DNA from: Zelopaecilomyces penicillatus
Taxonomy: Eukaryota; Ascomycota; Sordariomycetes; Hypocreales; Pseudodiploosporaceae
DNA: 64,000 bases
Reading direction: 5' to 3'
Assembly: GCA_005765155.1 (NCBI GenBank)
Contig: VCCP01000003.1
Location: forward strand, 1,798,001-1,862,000
The notes below the pieces were generated by a model. It was not told where the DNA came from. It did no database searches and saw nothing but the letters and a program-made list of their open reading frames with translations. The position numbers and the translations under genes are program-made. Positions 24,390 through 34,310 of the stretch are shown here, one piece after another (position 1 is the stretch's first letter; every line of letters begins with the position of its first letter).

Positions 24390-25600
24390 ATTGGTCTCTG
24401 TCGATCATGGTATCAGCAATTCCATAGTAAGACGAAGACAGAATGATGTGGATTTGTAAACGAGGCCAAAGGGAAGGTCTAGAGGTACACAAGAGAGGAG
24501 TATTTGCTGCTTGTGAAGAACCTAGATACTTGATTGTACTAATGGAGACCCAGACTTAATACCCACATACCTAGATGGTCTTTCTGTAAATGCAACAGTA
24601 GACTTGCAAGATAGCTAATATCCTCAAGGAGGATTACCCAGAGGCTGTCACTGGCGCGTTTTTAGTGATGGCGGTTGTGAGCAACACAAGATATCACGCT
24701 CTCGGTGGCGATTGAGGCTTGAGGAGAGAGAAAGCGACGCAGACAGAGACAGCAGGGGAGAGAAGAAGACGGGAAAAGATGGGATGCGTAATGTTTATAA
24801 AATAAAAGAGTAAAACTAGGTATCCAAACATTGTCAGACGAGAGTGAACAATATGTGAGTTGGCAAATGAAATGCTGTAGGTATTTTTTTCCGCTGGCTG
24901 ACAGTTGGTGGCGGGTGCTGGCGAAACGGAGCTGTTGGCTTCTTCTAAGCACATGTACGAAGCAGATCGTTGAAAAGGCAAAAGCTGGAGGCTCAACCAT
25001 TGATTGACTTGAATTCCTGACAAATCCCATGTGAAATGCAGCAAACGCCTTCCGACACACGTTGATGTTTTTCTGCACCTAGAAATCCGGGGTCTTGAAA
25101 ATGACCCAAGGTGAATGTTGCATTCTTAACAGGCTGCGTGCAGGGATGCGGAGACGGCACACGTATATCTGCATCACGGAGAATTCACCCATAGCTTGAT
25201 TGCCTGCTTGCTTGTCCATAACATACAAGGGAGGGCCGCGACGTGGCGAGGCAAATATGCAGTCCAGTATGCGAAATCCCTTACATGAGCTTCGTGAAGT
25301 GAACTGAGCCATACTAGCCGATGCATTGTTCACGTAAGGCAGATGGTTTGGACAAGGTCAACGGAGCTCCTGGGGTTGGGGCGTCAGCAATCAGGGCAGG
25401 ATTAGATCGGTAAGCCCGGGTGGTGAAAGCCAGCATGTAGTTGTTACATCCCTAATAAGAAAGAACTATTTGGGAATATATATCTATATTTTAAGTGTGG
25501 TCGTGATCGGAGTGGGGGGTATAAAGCAGATACAGATTCTCAATTTTTTGTGTTGGTACATGATCAGATGGGCAAGATACGAAGATTTGTGAGAGGTAAT
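24390..25600. other. Intergenic stretch
   Basis: This holds the 5' region of the giant RRM-protein gene and the 3' region of the Fmp46-like gene. Two overlapping minus-strand frames of 116-138 codons are present, but their composition is not protein-like and no family is recognisable. Confidence 0.5.
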
Positions 25601-26153
25601 CTATTTCTGTGCTCTGACCAGCTTCAGAATCTCGGATTCGTTCTCTCCAGCGATGGCCCTGCCATTGCTCCAGTCCACAGTCTAAAAACAAGGAATGATT
25701 AGCAAGAGTGCCCGAGAACACACTTACAGACTTGCATTTGGTACTCACCACTGGCCGAAGCAGGTTCTCCTTGCTCTCCTTAAACTTTCTCAGCGCATCC
25801 TTCTCGTCCTTGGCGCCCTTGATAATCTGCGACACTCCACTCTTGCCGACATACTCCAGAATCGTCTGCACCTGCTCTGGGGTCGGGGGTTCCTCGGTGA
25901 TGTTGAGCTCAAAGGGTTCGCGGGCGGGCTCAGTCTGCGCTGAGTGGTCGCTGGCCTGGTCGAGAGTAGCTCCAGCTTGCGCGCTTGCTGAAGCTTGCTT
26001 GAGCAAACTGGCGACCCGCACGGAGGATGGCGAACTAGCCTTGTGGAAGAGGGTGATGATGTCGAGGGTCTTGTGCTGCACAGAGCGTCAGTACCAGATA
26101 CGGATGCCAGGAGTATCAAGCAATGCAATCGATTGACTCACAAATCGGAACAT
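25601..26153 (-). CDS. Fmp46-like mitochondrial thioredoxin-fold protein
   Basis: Three exons on the minus strand (26153-26142, 26075-25749, 25681-25601) encode 139 residues. The first exon codes only Met-Phe-Arg-Phe, then a GTGAGT intron. The patterns HKTLDIITLFHKASSPSS, FELNITEEPPTPEQVQTILE and VDWSNGRAIAGENESEILKL match the fungal DUF1687/Fmp46 family as I know it, described in yeast as a putative mitochondrial redox protein with a thioredoxin fold. No CxxC pair is present, and in fact I see no cysteine in the reconstructed protein, so classical dithiol chemistry is unlikely. The basic, acid-poor N-terminus suits mitochondrial import. The molecular role is unknown. Confidence 0.85.
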
Positions 26154-26886
26154 GTTGGGCAGCTGTTTTAATTATGGTGCTCTGGTATAGAAGGTTGATG
26201 TTGAATTAGTTAGCTTTAGGTAACCTCGAGAAAGCGAGCGTGAATGACGTTGATTTTTCGGCAGGCCCCAATTGGCATGGCTTGGGTTGTGCTGTCTCAA
26301 ATTTGTGCATAATGGACTGCTGTGGGTCGGTTCCAAATCCGGTATTCAGGCAACTCCGAGCTCCAGCAGCATTGAATACAGGCAGGCAAGTAGAGCCCCA
26401 AGGCCATTGGTGATAGAAGAGTTCGCAACATTTTATTCTCTACATAGCAAAATATTGCTTTTGATTGTGAGAGGATTTCTCGCAAAACTTGGTGATGTTA
26501 TTGCCCGGAGTTGGTTATACTGGGCATAAATAGCTGAGATGTTACAGAAAGTACAGGGGAGGCACAGTGTAGTAATAACCTCATGCTTTCCAGCCTATAG
26601 TCTTGAACCATACAACATTCATGAATCACACGGTAGATAGAAGTCATGTGAATAGAGATACATGATTAAGCTAGATAATCCATAATAAGAAACATCAAGG
26701 ATTGCTGTGAGATGGTGTGAGAGATGGACTGCCATCATTCGGCATTTAGCCCGTGGGAGCTTCCCGGCTCGCTCAGTATTGATCTAATCACTACGCTGAC
26801 CTCCATCGACATCATATCGTGATGACAAGCCAGATTAGCGATGGTCAGGAACGCAGCCCAAAACCTTGCAAAGGATGGGTTTATTA

Positions 26887-26952
26887 TGACGTCGACCGAC
26901 AGCCATTTCATCACATCATGCCCCTAATCACAGGCCTGACTAGTCATGACGT
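26887..26952 (+). promoter_or_regulatory. CRE-like and STRE-like sites upstream of the small hydrophilic gene
   Basis: TGACGTC at 26887-26893 and TGACGT at 26947-26952 match the core of CRE sites bound by ATF/CREB bZIP factors. CCCCT at 26921-26925 is the stress-response element core in reverse. They lie about 200-265 bp before the start codon at 27153. Short sites like these can occur by chance; the clustering is what makes them notable. Confidence 0.4.
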
Positions 26953-27027
26953 AGGGTGAGATCGGGGTGTGGAGAAAGCCTGTCATACGTATGTTTACGA
27001 AACCTCAACGATCAGCGACAGAAATCT

Positions 27028-27035
27028 TATATAAA
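27028..27035 (+). promoter_or_regulatory. TATA box
   Basis: TATATAAA lies 118 bp before the ATG at 27153, a plausible core-promoter position for a strongly inducible gene. Confidence 0.55.
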
Positions 27036-27152
27036 GAGTCCAAACCTATCCATTTCAGATCTCAAGACTCATACAGATCGAATAGACACCATCTTATCAA
27101 CCAATTCACACGAACAAAAACTACCAAATTTACCACTTTATCCTCAAACACC

Positions 27153-27598
27153 ATGTCTGAAAACTCAAATAACAACTCTCAGCCTGAGAGGTTCAATGAG
27201 GGACAGCAGGGCGCCCATTTGGCCAACGACTCAAGTAAGATCAGTCACCAATGGCAACAATTACAGGGTATTATACTAACGATGATTCTAGAGGATGAAC
27301 GTTCCATTGCCAACCGCTTAGCCGCGGAAACGGTGAGTGTCAAACATCCATAGTGGGGCGAATAGAGCTGACCGTTGGTGCAGAAGAAAAACGAAGAGCC
27401 CAGCGAGGTCCCCGAGGCAGAATTGTCCAAAATTGACCCATTGCTCCCTGTATATATGGCCCAACTACACTGCCGGTTTCAAATGCTAACTTCTCCCAGG
27501 CCAAGATTCATGGCAACAAACCATCAAGGGGCGCCGAAATTGATGCGGAGATCGCGGCAGAAGAGCAGGAATATCTCGAGCGAAAGGGCAAGGCATAA
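27153..27598 (+). CDS. Small hydrophilic, probably stress-related protein
   Basis: Four exons (27153-27234, 27292-27332, 27384-27449, 27500-27598) encode 95 residues; the first intron has a textbook ACTAAC branch site. The protein is almost free of hydrophobic stretches and of Cys and Trp, and is rich in Glu, Lys, Asn, Ala and Ser. Its C-terminal part runs PLLPAKIHGNKPSRGAEIDA and ends in a charged helix finishing ERKGKA. It recalls small fungal proteins of the LEA or seed-maturation type that accumulate in spores or under stress, but I cannot name the family with certainty. The promoter carries a TATA box and CRE/STRE-like sites, which fits stress or conidial expression. Four exons for 95 residues is unusually fragmented. 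All joins keep frame, and each open exon on its own is too short to stand out. Confidence 0.72.
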
Positions 27599-28492
27599 AT
27601 AGAGCGGGAAGTATTTGTTGTATTAATAATATGGTTCTAATTAATTCATTACAATTACGCTGCATGGTCTACAAATAATAAAGATACAAAAAGCCAAACT
27701 CGTCCGCTAGACGAGATTTTGACAGCTGGGACTGTACAAAATACCAATATTTTGATTGATACAACCCTGTCCATTACAGCATGACAAAAGACTGGCAGAT
27801 CGAAGGATGGTACGCGATTCGTAGACAGTGATTATTGCAAAACCTATTGACAAGTATGTTAGCCAAGAGTCAAATAGACATGTGCAAAATTGTAGTTGCA
27901 GATAAGTATTCTCAGAATATGTAAGAATTAAATATCATCTATTCACTCCATAAAGCCACTCCGGCGAAAGAGAGCCATGGTGTGGAATCAATCGCAAATT
28001 ACGTCATCATAGAAAGACGTGATGGGAACAATGAAGAATGCAATAGCTTACCTGAGTGAATCGTGACATGGCTGCGCGACAAAGAGCAGCTATTTTAAGC
28101 TCTTTGCGGCAAACAGCCATGGAAAAGAATGTTCGGGAGAGCTCGAGGAAATAGCTGGGAAGATTTTGAAGAAAAGGTACAGCTTGATGGTCCGTGCATA
28201 TAGTCTTGGCGCTCCGGGACCGGAGATGGCACAACAGTAAATCCGAAATAGTCAATTAGGGCAAACGGGAATTTTCAACCCGCACACGCCCTATTAGCCG
28301 AGCGATCAAAAAGTCACTGGGGGCTTTGCGGTGTACCAAGCTCTAGGAAACAATCCACTCCCGAACGGCAGACCATCGTTGACTACTGGTATGAACATAA
28401 CCCTCCTCCGTATTTCTTGACGCCAACATCGACAAACCACTTCCGGAAAAGACCTTGTGACTAACCAACCACGACATCAGATCACCGTCACA
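27599..28492. other. Intergenic stretch
   Basis: This holds the 3' region of the small hydrophilic gene and the promoter and leader of the eL14 gene. No coding gene is seen. Confidence 0.5.
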
Positions 28493-28997
28493 ATGGGCGA
28501 AGCATTGATTGAGGGTTCGAACTGGCGCCTCGTTGAGGTTGGCCGCGTTGTATTGATCAACGGCGACCACCCCTACACTGGCAGACTGGCCGCCATTGTT
28601 GAGATCATCGACCACAAGCGAGTATGTCATTAGTCCATCCGATCGAGGGCCGAATTGTTCCCAGCGGCTAACCGCGATGCAGGTTCTCGTCGAAGGCCCC
28701 TCCTCAGACCCCGAGCTTGTCGTCCCCCGGCAACCCCTCGCCCTCTCCAAGGTCCTTCTCTCCCAGATGGTCGTCGAGGGCCTGAACCGAGGCGCGCGTC
28801 ACGGCTCTCTCCTCAAGCAGTGGGAGAAGTCTGAGATCGACGCCAAATGGAAGGCCAGCAACTGGGCAAAGAAGCGCGATCAGATCCAGAGGAGGAAGGC
28901 CCTGACGGACTTCGACCGCTTCAAGGTCATGCGACTCAAGAAGCAGCAGCGATTCGAGGAACGCAAGGCGCTGGCCAAGATCAGGGCCTCGGCGTAA
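28493..28997 (+). CDS. rpl14: 60S ribosomal protein eL14
   Basis: Two exons (28493-28621 and 28683-28997) encode 147 residues. The KOW-type N-terminal part WRLVEVGRVVLINGDHPYTG and the basic C-terminal half (WKASNWAKKRDQIQRRKALT, then DRFKVMRLKKQQR) are those of eukaryotic eL14, a structural protein of the large ribosomal subunit. The intron falls after codon 43 at IIDHKR. Length is normal for fungi, whose version lacks the long animal Lys/Ala tail. It starts a compact run of housekeeping genes on the plus strand (eL14, NAC alpha, ATP synthase d), each with its own promoter-sized gap. Confidence 0.97.
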
Positions 28998-29708
28998 TCG
29001 GTTTTTCGCGCAGGAGTAAAGGGGGGGTTTGAGGGATGGCATTAGATGGAGCAGCATGGACCTGGACAGGAAAAATGCACTGCGGCAGCAAAAAGTTCTG
29101 CTGGATTCATTTCTTCTCCCGTTCTGGAAGGGCTGTATGTCACATTTCGTCACCTACGATGAACGGCGTCAATACGGAAATTCAGATCAAATGAAATCAA
29201 AGCATAGGGAGGATCTTTTTCATTGCGGATCTCTGTGATTTGTGTAGCAAAACTACCTACTTATGAGACACATTCAAAATGTACTGAAAACCCACAATTG
29301 CTGCTCCATATCAAAAATGCCAGCACCTCTTCATTTCTCCTACATTTATCATAATTGCCGTCTCATTGCTAGTTCTTATTTTCATGACTGCCTGTGCTGC
29401 GTAATACTTCACGTCCAAAATTCATGATTACCTAATTCAGTTTAGCCGCCACATTCTACCAAACCCTAGAAATCCACTGTGTATTCGTACTTTATCACAA
29501 AACGGCATCGAGCTCTCCTCACGCAGTCCAGAACCAGATAATCCGGGCTAATCACATCAGTACGTGGCCAATTGCTGTCGCACTCCATAAGCCAGTAAAG
29601 GCAATTTTGGCGGCGCGATTTCAATTTTTTTTGTTGCTTTTTAAAGCGAATTCCCCGCATCAGGTAGAATATCATAGCTAACCACCAATATCCACCACCT
29701 AGTTCAAA
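28998..29708. other. Intergenic stretch
   Basis: This is the 3' region of the eL14 gene and the promoter of the NAC alpha gene. Short frames only; nothing else is recognisable. Confidence 0.5.
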
Positions 29709-30464
29709 ATGGCGAACCCCAGAGTTGAAGAGCTCCCTGACGACGAGACCAAGAAGCCTACCCTCGAGGAAGTTGAGGATAGCAGTGATGAGTCTGAAGC
29801 TGAAGAGGAAGCCGGCGAGGCTAACCTCCCCGCTGGTTCTACTGCCGTAGTCCACTCCCGCAACGAGAAGAAGGCCCGCAAAGCCCTGGAGAAGCTTCAC
29901 CTTACCCGAGTTCCTGGCATCACCCGTGTCACCCTCCGACGACCCAAGAACGTAGGTAGAATCCTAGGGGACTTTACAAGTATGGGCAGGAAGAACTATG
30001 TGAGCTAAGCAGTGGGCGACAGATCCTTTTCGTTATCAACAACCCCGAAGTCTATAAGTCGCCTAACAGCAACACTTACATGTGAGTTTAACAATGGCTC
30101 CAAATCTATTAACATTTTCCCCTAATAAATCCCCAGCGTTTTCGGTGAGGCCAAGATCGAGGACATCAACGCCACTGCTCAGCAGGCCGCCGCTCAGCAG
30201 CTCGCTCAAGCTGGTGCCGAGGGTGACCACGCCGGTCACAACCACGGCGAGTCCAGCAACACTGGTGAGGCTGCCGACGCCAAGAAGGAGGAGGAGGAAG
30301 AAGATGATGATGATGATGACGAGGAAATCGACGACGAAGGTCTCGAGGACAAGGACATTGAACTTGTCATGACCCAAGCAAGTGTCAATCGCAAAAAGGC
30401 TGTGAAAGCACTGAAGGAGAACGACAATGATATTGTCAACTCCATCATGGCTCTAAGTATTTGA
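29709..30464 (+). CDS. egd2: Nascent polypeptide-associated complex subunit alpha
   Basis: Three exons (29709-29951, 30023-30081, 30137-30464) encode 209 residues. An acidic N-terminus precedes the NAC domain: SRNEKKARKALEKLHLTRVP, then GITRVTLRRPKNILFVINNP, then EVYKSPNSNTYIVFGEAKIE. An Ala/Gln segment and an acidic run follow, and a C-terminal UBA domain is marked by DIELVMTQASVNRKKAVKAL. NAC alpha pairs with the beta subunit at the ribosome exit tunnel and shields nascent chains from wrong targeting to the ER. The intron acceptors at 30022 and 30136 are confirmed because they rebuild the NAC beta-barrel strand without a gap. Confidence 0.96.
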
Positions 30465-30974
30465 TCATGACTCTACTGCATGCTTGTTGTCGTTTTCATA
30501 AGCCTATGTGCATAAATGCGATATGGGCTATGTGTTAGTTCTAGGGAGCTGTGCCTGGCCTCAATAAGAATCTGAGCTCAATTCAGTAAATCTGTGCACT
30601 TTATTTCTGTGATGCGACTAGCTTATTTGGCCCAACTCTCGTTGCAAAAGGGTTCTAGGAGGGGACAGTAGCAAGACTCCAATAAGGCAGCAAACCAACC
30701 TTGCGATCAATCACATCTAAACTTACCTAAATGCTGGCCCGTCGGTATTACATTGCAAATGCGTTTCAACATGAGACCCCCTCACCCCCACCACTGCGTA
30801 ACAAACGGCGCACCCGATCGCTGAGCCGCGAGTGAACTGAGCTAGGTGGATCACGAGATAGATCACGTGATGTAAATTGCGCTGGTTGCTCCTGGCCGGG
30901 CACGTTCGGCAAAGTCAGTCAACATCATCAAAGATCACGCCCTTCGCTCCACCAGACCTCATAACACCATCAAA
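30465..30974. other. Intergenic stretch and ATP synthase d promoter
   Basis: This holds the 3' region of the NAC alpha gene and the promoter of ATP synthase subunit d, including the ATCACGTGAT palindrome. No coding gene is visible. Confidence 0.5.
30862..30871. promoter_or_regulatory. Palindromic E-box ATCACGTGAT
   Basis: A perfect 10-bp palindrome around CACGTG lies 104 bp before the ATP synthase d start codon. RTCACRTG is the site of the bHLH factor Cbf1 in yeast, which is linked to respiratory genes. The link to this gene is inference. Confidence 0.5.
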
Positions 30975-31722
30975 ATGGCCACGGTACGTTTCTACCATCA
31001 ATTGGAGTGCTTCGATTACGATAGTACCGGATAGTCAACTTTTTGAAGCCGGATCGCGCATGTACGAACTCAACGGAGCCAGTGAGCTAATTTTCACTTA
31101 TCACAGCGAAGCGCAGCTCTCAAGCTCGACTGGACCAAGGTGACCTCGTCACTAGGTCTCCGCGGCCAGACCGTTGCCTCCCTGCAGGCATTCAAGAAGC
31201 GCAACGAGGACGCCCGACGCAAAGTCCAGCAGCTGATGGAGCAGCCCACAACCGTGGACTTCGCCGCCTACCGCGGCACCCTCAAGAACCAGGCTGTCAT
31301 CGACGAGATTGAGAAGCGATTCAAGGCTTTCAAGCCCATCACCTACGATGTCTCCCGGCAGTTGAAGGCGATTGATGCCTTTGAGGTTGAGGCTGTTAAG
31401 AATGCTGAGGCGACCAAGGAGGCCGTCGACCTGGAGCTGAAGGATTTGGCCGCTACACTGAAGAACATTGAGTCGGCCAGGCCCTTTGAGGATCTCACTG
31501 TGGTATGTATCATGATTGGGTTAGCAAAGACATTGGTGCTGAGTATTACTAGGATGAGGTTGCTGCCGCTGAGAAGTCGATCGACGAGAAGACGTCTGCG
31601 CTCGTCTCCAAGGGACGATGGATGGTGCCTGGATACAAGGTATGTCAAACAACTAGTCCTTACTCCCTCAACAGCACTAACACACTATGCAGGAGAAATT
31701 TGGCGACCTTGCAATGGTCTAA
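30975..31722 (+). CDS. atp7: Mitochondrial ATP synthase subunit d
   Basis: Four exons (30975-30983, 31107-31502, 31553-31639, 31693-31722) encode 173 residues, the normal size. The first exon codes only Met-Ala-Thr, then a GTACGT intron. The patterns RSAALKLDWTKVTSSLGLRG, FAAYRGTLKNQAVIDEIEKR and KGRWMVPGYKEKFGDLAMV are those of fungal subunit d. This is a peripheral-stalk (stator) component of F1Fo ATP synthase on the matrix side of the inner membrane. It is largely alpha-helical with many Lys and Glu, as expected. The CACGTG palindrome 104 bp upstream is a candidate regulatory site. The last exon is only 30 nt. Confidence 0.96.
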
Positions 31723-32478
31723 TCAACGGGATCTCTTCACAATTCGTCTTCCTTATGTGTACTCTAGCATTGTAGATACAACAACTTCAGGCATGATGTT
31801 TAACCTCTGCTTGTACTCTGTCCGCTGTGCCTCCACCTTTCCTTTGTTTGTGTCTAGAAAACTGTCGGGCTTCCCACTGGTGTCACTATGTAAGGCAAAG
31901 AAGTGTCTTCTCAAGTCAACCCCCGCTACATCACAGCGGTCGGCAATTGTTTTGTCTATATCCATCTACGCTGGAATATCATAAACTTAGCCTTTGCCAT
32001 GATGTATCATCATCGGTTGACGCTGTGCTCCCCAATAAACTCTAGAACTTCCAATTATCTTCGTAGTAGACTTGTCTTGCACCACTTTACCCATGACGTA
32101 TACCCCCTGGTCATTCAAATACCAGCCATAATGTAGACTTATGTGAATTGCAAACTCCGGCTTTTTTTTTCGGAGGCTCCACAGTTACGTTTCGATAAGC
32201 AACGTGTGAGTGTGTTCACTCTCGGTGTTCGCTAACATGCCAGGTCTACCAGGCAAAGTTCTGCGATCTGTCAAATTCAACCATGTAGATGGAAATACAG
32301 TCGTGCCATCTGCAACATCTCCTTGCCCACACCAGCCCCAAAGCGGTCTAAAGATGGGAAAAATAAAGAAACAAGAAATCCCCTTTCAACTCCTCCCATG
32401 ATGCTCATAGCTTAATGACGCCTAAACACGGATTTATGGATATCACAGCTCAAAGCTTTTCCAGCCCTCTATATTCCT
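31723..32478. other. Convergent intergenic stretch
   Basis: This lies between the 3' ends of the ATP synthase d and Ubc13 genes. Several short frames exist on both strands but none is protein-like. Confidence 0.5.
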
Positions 32479-33133
32479 CTACTTTGCATATTTCTGTGTC
32501 CATTCTTTAGCCGTTGCAATAGCGGCCTGCTCGTCTTCCTTCCAACTCTTGGCCACGTCGGCGGCAAGGGGATCATCGGGATTGGGAGCACCGAGAAGAG
32601 CTTGAATCGACAGCAGGATGGTACGAATTTGCAAGGCAGGAGACCAGTTGTCTAGCAGGATATGTCAGATAACAGTTTTCCGCTTGCAGGGTTGGAGAGA
32701 TGGGGTTTTACTCTTCAGAACGTCCAAGCAGATGCGGCCCAGCTTGTCAACGTTTGGGTGAAATATTTTCGTTAGGAAACGAATCTTGGGTGGTGTCATG
32801 GGGTAGTCCTCTGGAAGAAATAGCTCCAGTTTAAAGATGCCACCTTGGGGAAACGTCAGTGTCCCGTTTACATCAAGCACTGCCTTACCAACTCATGGTT
32901 CTCTACCTTCGTATGGTGACTGGGAGGGGCCGTGGATCTCAACATCAAAGTATCGCAGGTTATCCTCGTGTGGTATAGCACTGATGCCGGGGACCCTGCA
33001 GCGCGAAGGATGGTTAGCAATCTGAGCATGCGCTTGAAGGGCGAACCACATGGCTGAGCTGCTGGATTGGGCAGGCGTACGGTTCGGCCATCAACCGTTC
33101 TGTCTCCTTCACGATGCGCTTCGGTAGAGCCAT
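32479..33133 (-). CDS. ubc13: Ubiquitin-conjugating enzyme E2 of the Ubc13 type
   Basis: Four exons on the minus strand (33133-33081, 32995-32907, 32843-32712, 32651-32479) encode 148 residues, the normal length. The E2 fold is complete: MALPKRIVKETERLMAEP, then GGIFKLELFLPEDYPMTPPK, the HPN motif at 76-78, the active-site Cys86 in LGRICLDVLKNNWSP, and the late helix KSWKEDEQAAIATAKEWTQ. Ubc13 pairs with an inactive Uev partner (Mms2) to build lysine-63-linked ubiquitin chains for error-free DNA damage tolerance. All three introns are confirmed by family alignment. The exon 3 to exon 4 join gives Asn-Asn where other species have Asp-Lys or similar. The Uev partner gene is not in the window. 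Confidence 0.96.
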
Positions 33134-34310
33134 GTTGGGCGACTTGTTTTGAGACAAGAAATAACACAGCAGAAGCAGAAGCAGCGATAAGAAGACTAAG
33201 TTAACTTGGATCGACAAAGGACGAACCGGGTGGTATTCACAATAGTATGAGGTGGGTTGTGCAGAGCGCAGGAAGAAGGGCGGGGCATGCGACGTTCATC
33301 AGCAATCAAACCAGGCGAGGGGCTGCTACGGTGAACCGCCTCTCAAGGTACACCGCAGACGGATACAGTGGTGTAAGCAGGCTTGTAGGCCATCACTCTT
33401 AATGTAGGTACTAAGCTACCTCTACCTACACCACTGTAATAGGCAGGGGTCTTGTGGCAATGAAAGTGGTCGTGTGGGATCGGGGACGTCTGGCGATTTG
33501 CGGTCAAACGGATATATCGTGGCTGTAGCGGCGACGATATGTAAAGCATGAGATCCAAAGTGGCTGGTTAGGGGAGGGAACTATCACATATCCTATCTGC
33601 CTGGCTGACAGTAGATGCGATACTTTCTATGTACAATACGTGGTTTATTCCGACATGACTAACCGGTGGAGGTGAAGGGAAATATATTCAATTGCTTGCT
33701 ACGAAGGGTTTATTATAGGGTACCTACCCAGAGGTTAGACTTTGAAGCTGGCAAGGCTAAATAAATGCAGCACCAACTTTCAACTGCAAGTTTGGTACCT
33801 GAGGTGCTTGGACGCGGTGCCTATCGTCTCTGCAAATGGGTGTGTCTCCCCTGAAACCTCTGCTGTGAGCCTTGACAGCAACAGTGCCATGTTAATATCC
33901 GCAAAAGGTTCCCACTGCGTACCTTTCCCGCAACCAAAATGCAAAAAATACATGAACAATACCCGTCACTTTCTTTCACACTCAGACTATCACTCGCAGG
34001 TGCCATGTGCAATCCCCCCTGGGTCGTGGTAAGACAACATACATCACGTCGACATTCTACACCATCTTAAATCTGAGTGTCGTCCAAACTTCAACAAGCC
34101 TCTCGTCAACGTCTGTCCCAGCTCCATGCAATTCATTGAATTTGTTCGTGCCTGGCTACTATGAAGTCCTGTAGATGATGCTCATTGCCACAATCCTTGT
34201 TGATATCGCGCCCGTCATCGTAGCCCGTCTCGACATCAGCTGGAGCTCGCTGCGAGCCTCGACATGAGCCACATCGCGAGTCTGCAGCTGACCAAAGGCA
34301 ACCCGTGACC
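33134..34310. other. Divergent intergenic stretch
   Basis: This holds the promoters of the Ubc13 gene (minus) and the Mtc5 gene (plus). TAGGTAC-type motifs recur at 33405-33430. No coding gene is visible. Confidence 0.5.

Larger units (their letters stand above)
26154..27152. other. Divergent promoter region
   Basis: This lies between the Fmp46-like gene (minus) and the small hydrophilic protein gene (plus). I see no coding gene. The right third holds the stress-type promoter elements listed separately. Confidence 0.55.

Noticed and set aside
24662..25078. 138-codon minus-strand frame
   Set aside because: It overlaps a second frame of similar length in another phase; neither is protein-like.
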